From assembly GCA_946480695.1 (NCBI GenBank), contig CAMLKG010000002.1:62001-126000 (forward strand): a stretch of DNA of 64,000 nt. Reading direction: 5' to 3'. This document shows, in pieces, positions 58,543-64,000 of this stretch. The stretch is from an uncultured Cellvibrio sp. (lineage in GTDB: Bacteria; Pseudomonadota; Gammaproteobacteria; Pseudomonadales; Cellvibrionaceae). Position 1 is the first letter of the stretch. Each line of letters begins with the position of its first letter. A program made the translations under genes and the position numbers. Under the pieces are notes generated by a model that worked only from the letters and a program-made list of their open reading frames with translations, searched no databases and was not told the origin of the DNA.

Positions 58543-59118
58543 TTAGAATGTAAACCCGGTAGAGAAGTATAAATTCCAGTAATTAGCCTTGCTTTCGCCG
58601 GGCTCGCCAAAGTGTTGCCATTCGCCGCCAACACCGATTAAAAAATGTTCCTGGATTCTTAACCCGATTTCGGCATTGGCTTCTATAAATGCTTCCCAGT
58701 CATCCATATCCTCATCATCGAATTTAAAATTACCCCGACCTGCACCTATGGCTCCCAACAAATACAGACCTGAGTCGTAAGCAAAGGCATCATAATTAAT
58801 TCCACCAAAACCTACGGAAAAAGTATCAACCCTTGCTTCGGGTGAATAAGTATTGATTTGGGTCGTATAACGGTTAGCCGCAATATATAAAGGTTCGTAC
58901 ATTGCCCTGAGGCCGAAACTGCGTTCCAAATCCAGTTCGTATTTTTGGTAGGAATCACCTTCATTGAAATAATCGAAATCATCTTCGTCGGCGTCTATGG
59001 TTCCCCAAGGTGAATATTTTATTTGCAGGGTGAAATCCCGGTCTTGTGCTTTAGCGATATTACCCAGGCTAACCAGGGGAAGGGCGAAGAGAAACAAATA
59101 AGCAGCAAGGTGACGCAT
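58543..59118 (-). CDS. Outer-membrane beta-barrel protein of unknown function
   Basis: A 191-residue protein: signal peptide (MRHLAAYLFLF... cleaved near AKAQD) and alternating amphipathic strands ending in an aromatic residue (YFSTGFTF), the mark of an outer-membrane barrel. It has acidic stretches (DADEDDFDYF, DDEDMDDW) that would be loops. ATG 59118 has AAGGA eight bases upstream; the frame runs on to 59208 through a 42-bp palindrome. First gene of a two-gene unit with the flavin-reductase-like gene. Confidence 0.75.
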   Translation of the reverse strand: MRHLAAYLFLFALPLVSLGNIAKAQDRDFTLQIKYSPWGTIDADEDDFDYFNEGDSYQKYELDLERSFGLRAMYEPLYIAANRYTTQINTYSPEARVDTFSVGFGGINYDAFAYDSGLYLLGAIGAGRGNFKFDDEDMDDWEAFIEANAEIGLRIQEHFLIGVGGEWQHFGEPGESKANYWNLYFSTGFTF

Positions 59119-59131
59119 AGCGGAATCCTTG

Positions 59132-59173
59132 TGGTTACAATAGGCAAATTTTAAAATTTGCCTATTGTAACCA
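59132..59173. repeat. Perfect 42-bp palindrome in the 5' leader of the barrel gene
   Basis: Two 21-base arms meet without a spacer. The left arm runs from TGGTTACAATAGGC to AAATTTT and the right arm is its exact complement (59153-59173). The palindrome ends one base before the Shine-Dalgarno AAGGA of the barrel gene. Neither strand shows a following T-run, so it is not a normal terminator. It could be an operator, an mRNA hairpin or a cruciform site. Confidence 0.9.
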
Positions 59174-59293
59174 GATAATACTGTGTCGGTTGTAGGCACA
59201 TGTCGCACTGCCCGCAGGAATGCGAAATTGATCTTGCCCGCATAAACGGCTGTGTCATGGAGGCCGCCAGGGGTTGCCGGCCCTATTGCGGTT

Positions 59294-60124
59294 TTATTTG
59301 GTTAATTGTTTGTTCCAGCGGATGTCCATCTGGGGAAAGGGGATAGTAATGCCATTTTCATCAAAGGCAATTTTAATTTTTTCGGTCAGGGAATATTTAA
59401 CGTCCCAATAATCTTCTGTCTTCACCCAAGGGCGTACATAAAAATTCACGCTGCTCGCGCCCAGCTCGCCAACGGCAATCAGGGGTTCGGGCTCGGGTAA
59501 AACCCTGGGTTCATCTTTGATGATTTTGTCCATCACATCGCGGGCCAGGCGAATATCATCATCATAACCAATGCTGAAAATCATATCGATACGACGGGTG
59601 GGGCGTTTTGAGTAATTAATGATATTGCTGCTGTAAATAGCGCCGTTAGGAATGATGACTTCTTTGTTGTCGCCGGTGTGCATGGTAGTGGAAAAAATTC
59701 CAATTTTTTCAATCATGCCGGAGGTTCCGGCAGTTTCCACGAAATCGCCGGATTTAAACGGACGGAAAATCAGCAGCATAAAACCCGCGGCAAAATTTTG
59801 CAGCGAACCTTGCAGCGCCAATCCGATGGCCAATCCTGCCGCACCCAGCACGGCAATAACGGAATTGGTGTTAACACCGAGTTGGTCCAGCGCGGCAACC
59901 ACAACAAAAACCAATAAGAGCGCATTAACCAATGATTGGATAAATTCCACGAGGATTCGATCCAGTTTGGTGTGCGTTAATACTTTGCCGAGCACCCGCG
60001 CAATAATTTTTGCCACCATCTGGCCGATGAGAAAAATGATCAGTGCGATCAAAATTTTCACGCCCCAGGGAACGATATATTTGTCGTAAAAGGTGATCAT
60101 TTCGGCTGTTTCGATTTCGAGCAT
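59294..60124 (-). CDS. mscS: Small-conductance mechanosensitive channel
   Basis: A 276-residue homoheptameric inner-membrane channel releasing solutes at hypo-osmotic shock. Three helices (about 15-40, 60-85, 90-120), with the Gly/Ala-packed pore helix AVLGAAGLAIGLALQGSLQNFAAG; then the beta domain (FRPFKSGDFV, IPNGAIYSSNIINYS) and the alpha/beta vestibule. ATG 60124 has GAGG upstream. It lies downstream of rnfE, 33 bases away, and may be co-transcribed; in many relatives nth is found at that place. Confidence 0.92.
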   Translation of the reverse strand: MLEIETAEMITFYDKYIVPWGVKILIALIIFLIGQMVAKIIARVLGKVLTHTKLDRILVEFIQSLVNALLLVFVVVAALDQLGVNTNSVIAVLGAAGLAIGLALQGSLQNFAAGFMLLIFRPFKSGDFVETAGTSGMIEKIGIFSTTMHTGDNKEVIIPNGAIYSSNIINYSKRPTRRIDMIFSIGYDDDIRLARDVMDKIIKDEPRVLPEPEPLIAVGELGASSVNFYVRPWVKTEDYWDVKYSLTEKIKIAFDENGITIPFPQMDIRWNKQLTK

Positions 60125-60157
60125 CAGGAACCTCTTATCCATGGGAATGACGAATTA

Positions 60158-60874
60158 TCAGGCAACGGAGCCGGTGGTGCGCACGCGTTTGCTGCCTTTA
60201 ACTGTTGCTGTTTTACGCGCTTCCGCGCGTTTTTTAATTTGTGCATCCACAATATTCTTGATGGCAATGAGGAACCCCACAACGATAAATGCACCGGGTG
60301 GCAAAAGCGCAAAAATCACATTGGGATAGTTTGCCCCGAATACATTTAATTGCCATGTACGCGCGGATTCACCAAAAATTAAATTCATATCAGCAAATAA
60401 ATGGCCGGTACCAAGCAATTCACGCACAGCACCGACCAGCATTAACACCAATAAAAACCCGAAGCCCATCATGAATCCATCGACCGCTGCCGGAAGGATT
60501 TTCTGTTTGCTGGCAAATGCATCAGCGCGCCCAAGCACCGCGCAGTTAGTGACGATCAGTGGAATGAACAGGCCGAGAATCTGGTAAAGCTCAAAAGTGA
60601 ATGCCTTCATCAGTAATTCGATACAGGTAACGGCGGAAGCGATAATCATCACAAAGGCCGGCAGGCGCACTGCATCACTGACATAACTGCGAATCAGGGA
60701 AACAACCGAGTTGGTGGTAGTCAACACCAGCAGCGTCGCCAGCCCCAACCCCATCGCATTGACAACACTGGAGCTTACCGCCAGCAACGGGCATAAACCG
60801 AGCAGTTGCACCAGGGCCGGATTGTTGCTCCATAAGCCTTTTTCAGTAATTTCTTTGTAATTGACGTCACTCAT
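60158..60874 (-). CDS. rnfE: Electron transport complex subunit RnfE
   Basis: A 238-residue integral membrane subunit of the Rnf ferredoxin:NAD+ oxidoreductase (ion-pumping). [23 protein letters not shown] and [19 protein letters not shown] are family blocks; further helices continue to a basic C-terminal tail ([11 protein letters not shown]). The start overlaps the rnfG stop by eight bases, with AGGAGAG upstream. Confidence 0.95.
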   Translation of the reverse strand: MSDVNYKEITEKGLWSNNPALVQLLGLCPLLAVSSSVVNAMGLGLATLLVLTTTNSVVSLIRSYVSDAVRLPAFVMIIASAVTCIELLMKAFTFELYQILGLFIPLIVTNCAVLGRADAFASKQKILPAAVDGFMMGFGFLLVLMLVGAVRELLGTGHLFADMNLIFGESARTWQLNVFGANYPNVIFALLPPGAFIVVGFLIAIKNIVDAQIKKRAEARKTATVKGSKRVRTTGSVA

Positions 60875-61565
60875 TTGTACTCTCCTGGATGAGGCCAGCC
60901 TTGTCCTGGATGGCTCCGGGGCGGGTCGAGTCTTTTACGTTCTCATTGAATAGAATCTGTTTGTTGGCCACAACAAATTCCAGCACACGTTTAACCTGGC
61001 CAACAACCGCGCGCGGTGTAATAGTCGCACCGGCAAATTGATCAAACATACCCCCATCCTTTTTAACTTTCCAATCTTCGAGTACAGGCACCTGCAAACT
61101 TTTGCCATTGAAACTCAAAATCCATTGGTGCTTTTTCAGCTCGATTTTATCGCCCAGGCCGGGGGTTTCCTTATGCAGCAGAACCCGCACACCGGCAAGG
61201 GTGCCATCGCTGTTAACACCGACAATCATACTGATGTCCCCGGAATAACCATCGTGGGCCACGGCGGGAATAATCAGCGCGGAAATTTCACCGTTGCGGC
61301 GCGCGCGATGGATTTTGCTCGCGGCATTGGCTCCCAGCGGTTCCCATGCGGCTGATGGAACGGGAATGGTGTCGGTAAGCAAATCATTGTCGTGTTGGTC
61401 AGGCGGGATAATCTCATAAAGCGCGCGCTGCTGTGCGGCACGTTCAGCCTTGGCGATTCGCTCCTGGGTGCCCAGGTTGGTAAGCGCCAGGGCACCGGCG
61501 GTGACAATCGCAAAAGCGGTAAGTATTAACGTGTTTTTACTGATGGATTTACCGAGCATTTTCAT
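60867..61565 (-). CDS. rnfG: Electron transport complex subunit RnfG
   Basis: A 232-residue subunit with one N-terminal membrane helix (about 10-30) and a periplasmic FMN-binding domain. The covalent FMN threonine is expected at T181 in [11 protein letters not shown] (S/TGAT motif). The start is ATG 61565 or 61559; a run of eight G on the coding strand lies immediately before the first, and serves as the ribosome binding site for the second. Confidence 0.93.
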   Translation of the reverse strand: MKMLGKSISKNTLILTAFAIVTAGALALTNLGTQERIAKAERAAQQRALYEIIPPDQHDNDLLTDTIPVPSAAWEPLGANAASKIHRARRNGEISALIIPAVAHDGYSGDISMIVGVNSDGTLAGVRVLLHKETPGLGDKIELKKHQWILSFNGKSLQVPVLEDWKVKKDGGMFDQFAGATITPRAVVGQVKRVLEFVVANKQILFNENVKDSTRPGAIQDKAGLIQESTNE

Positions 61566-61574
61566 CCCCCCCCA

Positions 61575-62648
61575 TCAATGACTGTCACGCGGTGCGCTGT
61601 CGGTCGCACGGCGCGGCTTTTTATGGCCGTAGGTGCGCGGTGTGGTGTAGTAATCGATAAACGGGGCGGCGAAATTTAATAACAACACCGCAAACGCGAC
61701 ACCATCCGGATAACTGGTTCCCCAACTGCGAATGACATACACCAGTATGCCAATCAGCGCACCATAGATAATGCGGCCGCGGTTGCTGACTGCCGAGCTA
61801 ACCGGATCAGTCACGATAAAGAATGCCCCCAGCATGGTCGCGCCAGACAATAAATGGAAAATCGGCGAGCCGCTGGAGTTGGAACTGCCGCTGTCATAGA
61901 ACAGCGTTGCCATCATTGCCAATGCCGCCAACATGGAAACCGGTGCGTGCCAGGTGAAGACTTTTTTATAGAGCAGGTAAATACCGCCGATCAAAAACGC
62001 GATATTTACCCATTCCCAGCCTGCACCAGCCCAACGGCCATCACTAAATACAGCTTCTTTTTGGTAAAGGTCGTCCAATGTGAGGCCTGCGTTTTGCTTC
62101 ATAATGTCCAACACTGTCGCTGAGCTGTAGCCATCAATCGGAACCCCGAAAAAGATTTTTTCCAAGGCTGCGATGAGGCCGGGTGTTGTTTGGTTGTCGG
62201 CCAAGAGGGGCAATGGGGTTGGCCAGCTAGTCATGGGTAAGGGGAAGGAAACGAGCAACAGTGCGTAAGCGACCATCGCCGGGTTGAATGGATTGAACCC
62301 CATCCCGCCATAGAGTTGTTTGGCCAGGACAATCGCAATAAAACTGCCACTGATAACCAGCCACCAGGGACAATAGGCGGGCAGGGATACCCCGATAAGG
62401 ACACCTGTGACCAGGGCGCTGCAATCGCGCAGGTAAAAGATTACCGGGCGTTGACGCAATTTCATCGCGGCGGCTTCAAAGGCGATACAACTGATACTGG
62501 CCAGGAATACATTGATCAGCACGCCGATCCCGAAAAAATGGGTTAACGCGGCAATGCCCGGAAAGGTTGCGTAGACTACCAGGCGCATAACACGCCCGGT
62601 GCGGTTGGCCCCGTGGGTATGCGGGGAAGTGATATTTAATAACGCCAT
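61575..62648 (-). CDS. rnfD: Electron transport complex subunit RnfD
   Basis: A 357-residue membrane subunit with about nine helices and a covalent FMN at the threonine of LLSGATMLGAFFIVTDPVSS. GGMGFNPFNPAMVAYALLLVSFP is another family block. GAGAAA precedes the ATG. It is separated from rnfC by two unrelated genes (62684-63447) instead of following it directly. Confidence 0.94.
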   Translation of the reverse strand: MALLNITSPHTHGANRTGRVMRLVVYATFPGIAALTHFFGIGVLINVFLASISCIAFEAAAMKLRQRPVIFYLRDCSALVTGVLIGVSLPAYCPWWLVISGSFIAIVLAKQLYGGMGFNPFNPAMVAYALLLVSFPLPMTSWPTPLPLLADNQTTPGLIAALEKIFFGVPIDGYSSATVLDIMKQNAGLTLDDLYQKEAVFSDGRWAGAGWEWVNIAFLIGGIYLLYKKVFTWHAPVSMLAALAMMATLFYDSGSSNSSGSPIFHLLSGATMLGAFFIVTDPVSSAVSNRGRIIYGALIGILVYVIRSWGTSYPDGVAFAVLLLNFAAPFIDYYTTPRTYGHKKPRRATDSAPRDSH

Positions 62649-62683
62649 CAGGGTTTCTCAAAAAGAAGAATTCATGCGACTGG

Positions 62684-62986
62684 TTAATTGTCGGTTGCAG
62701 AATCCCATTCGTGTTCATAGCCATTGCTGACCAAATAACCATTGAGGGTATGAAAAATATATTCGAGCCAATGCTCGAAACCTTCATTCTCCATCACCGT
62801 AATTTCTATACCTCGATCTTTTACAGCCTGATCAACCATTTCCCAATAAAATGCGCTGAGTGCTCGGGCTTCACCTGCATTTCTAACCATGCCGGTATCC
62901 AGAATCGCTTTAACTTCTGCGTTGGCAAGTTTGTTAGCGTAATGCAGGAGAATGAGTTTCTCTTCCGGATATTTGTAGGTAATCAT
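62684..62986 (-). CDS. Small acidic protein, possible partner of the preceding gene
   Basis: A 100-residue acidic protein (MITYKYPEEKL...), helix-rich with aromatic residues near the end (FEHWLEYIFHTLNGYLVSNGYEHEW). ATG 62986 overlaps the stop of the preceding gene (ATGA) and has GGAG upstream; the frame is open to 63160. I do not recognise a family. The arrangement, size and acidity are those of an antitoxin or immunity protein, but that is inference. Confidence 0.55.
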   Translation of the reverse strand: MITYKYPEEKLILLHYANKLANAEVKAILDTGMVRNAGEARALSAFYWEMVDQAVKDRGIEITVMENEGFEHWLEYIFHTLNGYLVSNGYEHEWDSATDN

Positions 62987-63447
62987 AATGATTTCTCCCC
63001 ACAGCGAATAACGCTCATCCTGTCTGCTACCCAAATCAATTTTGCGACCAACTGATGCACCAGCATTTTTTCGGTTACTCGAAGCAAATAGTGATTGGGG
63101 TCTTGTGGGTCTGGAGCAAATTCTAATCCATCTGGAATATCTGCCTTTTCCAATACCCAAAAAACATCAATACTTTTTGATTCGGTGATTTTCTGCTTCA
63201 GTTTGTAAATTCGTTTCAAGTGTTGCCAATGGGCGGAAAAAGAAAGACCCATATGCGGGTGCGGTAAAACCCATTGCTCATCAGCAGAGAACAAATAATC
63301 TCTTTTTCGAACTCCTTGAATTATTCCCTTATCTGTAACACTTATATATAGGGTTGGGTGAGCGCCTTTCTCGGTAGGGCGTGCATAAAATTTCCCCAAG
63401 GTTTTTACATAATCCCTTAAGTCTTCAAGTGTTTTGAAATACTCCAT
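62983..63447 (-). CDS. Unknown protein, possibly Tse2-like
   Basis: A 154-residue protein started at ATG 63447 (AGGGA upstream; frame to 63483). The middle has HMGLSFSAHW and the C-terminal third has KADIPDGLEFAPD followed by NHYLLRVTEKMLVHQLV. The G-x-S-x-F-like element, the I-P-x-x-L turn and the late H-Y recall, from memory, the pattern of Tse2-type ADP-ribosyltransferase-fold toxins; this was not checked. Base composition is more AT-rich than the rnf genes on either side, as in acquired DNA. It is coupled by ATGA to the small acidic gene. Confidence 0.5.
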   Translation of the reverse strand: MEYFKTLEDLRDYVKTLGKFYARPTEKGAHPTLYISVTDKGIIQGVRKRDYLFSADEQWVLPHPHMGLSFSAHWQHLKRIYKLKQKITESKSIDVFWVLEKADIPDGLEFAPDPQDPNHYLLRVTEKMLVHQLVAKLIWVADRMSVIRCGEKSL

Positions 63448-63469
63448 ATTTGTCCCTGATTTATTCGTT

Positions 63470-64000
63470 TTAAGCAATATCAAATTCGCTCAATTTTTCT
63501 TCCAGCTTGGTGACACCGGCGCGGAAGGCTTCGATATTGGGATCATTTTCAGCCTCCGCTTTGGCCAGGCGTTCACGGGCCTTTTGTAAACGATTTTGCA
63601 GGGATTGCATTTGCTCAGTGCGCTTTTCGTCATCGCTCATGATTGCCATAGCGGCGGCTTTCGCCCTGGCTTTCTCGATAGCTGCCTGGGCAGCGCTTTG
63701 CTCGACTGTTTCCGTGACTGGCGCTGGCGCCGGGATTGGTTCAGTGACTCCCAGTGCTGCCAACTCTGCTTCTGCCTCACGAATCTTTTCGCGCAGTTTG
63801 CTGGCGCCTTGTTCAAGGGCATCCAGGTTGGCGCTGCCTTCGGCTTTTGCACCGGCAACTTTTTCCTCCGCCTTCGCGAGGCGTGAGCGCAAGGATTCGA
63901 GGTTGGCGCGCGCTTTATCGACGGGCGGCATGGTTAACTTAGCCTGGGCGCGGGCGATGGCTGCCGCCACTGGGTCATTGGGATCCGCTACTGGGGCCTT
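63470..64000 (-). CDS. rnfC: Electron transport complex subunit RnfC, C-terminal part (partial)
   Basis: The last 176 residues of RnfC; the reading frame continues past the right edge. It is the Ala/Lys-rich repetitive tail of gammaproteobacterial RnfC: KAPVADPNDPVAAAIARAQ followed by coiled-coil repeats (ARANLESLRSRLAKAEEKV, RLQKARERLAKAEAENDPNIEAFRA) rich in Glu and Lys. The Fe-S and NADH/FMN-binding domains lie outside. Identification is supported by rnfD-rnfG-rnfE downstream. Confidence 0.85.
   Translation of the reverse strand, partial: KAPVADPNDPVAAAIARAQAKLTMPPVDKARANLESLRSRLAKAEEKVAGAKAEGSANLDALEQGASKLREKIREAEAELAALGVTEPIPAPAPVTETVEQSAAQAAIEKARAKAAAMAIMSDDEKRTEQMQSLQNRLQKARERLAKAEAENDPNIEAFRAGVTKLEEKLSEFDIA

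Overview
The window looks like chromosomal DNA of a Gram-negative gammaproteobacterium close to Cellvibrio (Cellvibrionaceae). This is inferred, not proven. The grounds are a GH67 alpha-glucuronidase with a GH10 xylanase and a CE2 acetylxylan esterase, a lipoprotein with a long Ser/Ala/Pro linker, the Pseudomonas-like order dapA-bamC-MBL hydrolase-purC, an rnf operon and the Bam lipoprotein BamC. Base composition is near 50% GC and genes are dense. I saw no prophage, transposase, integrase or CRISPR array.

Region by region. 0.4-5.5 kb: STAS-like protein, histidinol-phosphate aminotransferase, isochorismatase-like hydrolase and NAD(P)-binding protein divergent from a LysR regulator, HAD phosphatase. 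5.7-9.4 kb: a POT dipeptide/proton symporter and an ACE-like (M2) peptidyl-dipeptidase lipoprotein nine bases apart, plausibly a peptide scavenging unit. 9.4-13.9 kb: MATE exporter and cobC-cobU-cobS-cobT, the lower-ligand (nucleotide loop) branch of cobalamin synthesis. 14-17.7 kb: aromatic/aspartate aminotransferase and KatG. 17.7-25.6 kb: secreted lipoprotein, small MscS-like protein, glycerophosphodiesterase and the xylan genes, with GH10 and GH67 sharing a divergent promoter region that holds a perfect 12-bp palindrome. 25.7-33.1 kb: DUF72 protein, DNA polymerase II behind a LexA-like box, SMI1/KNR4 protein, lytic transglycosylase and argD-argF.

33.5-48.4 kb: TonB-dependent receptor, HrpB helicase, BaeSR-like two-component system, monothiol glutaredoxin, CorA-type transporter, queE-queC and a 1299-residue MASE1/PAS/GAF/GGDEF/EAL protein. 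48.7-54 kb: two identical tandem tRNA-Lys(UUU) genes, nadA, then the dapA-bamC-MBL-purC run. 54-59.2 kb: PilZ protein, LRR lipoprotein, OmpA-like lipoprotein, rsmJ, a 2OG-Fe(II) oxygenase, a gene-free stretch ending in an isolated terminator (candidate small RNA), and an outer-membrane-barrel/flavin-reductase gene pair. 59.3-64 kb: mscS and the 3' part of an rnf operon (rnfC partial, rnfD, rnfG, rnfE).

The points most worth a second look are a 42-bp perfect palindrome abutting the Shine-Dalgarno site of the barrel gene; the orphan terminator and structured non-coding stretch at 57.8-57.97 kb; and a two-gene cassette (ATGA overlap, possibly Tse2-like toxin plus acidic partner) sitting between rnfC and rnfD. 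All functional calls come from reading motifs; no database search was run.
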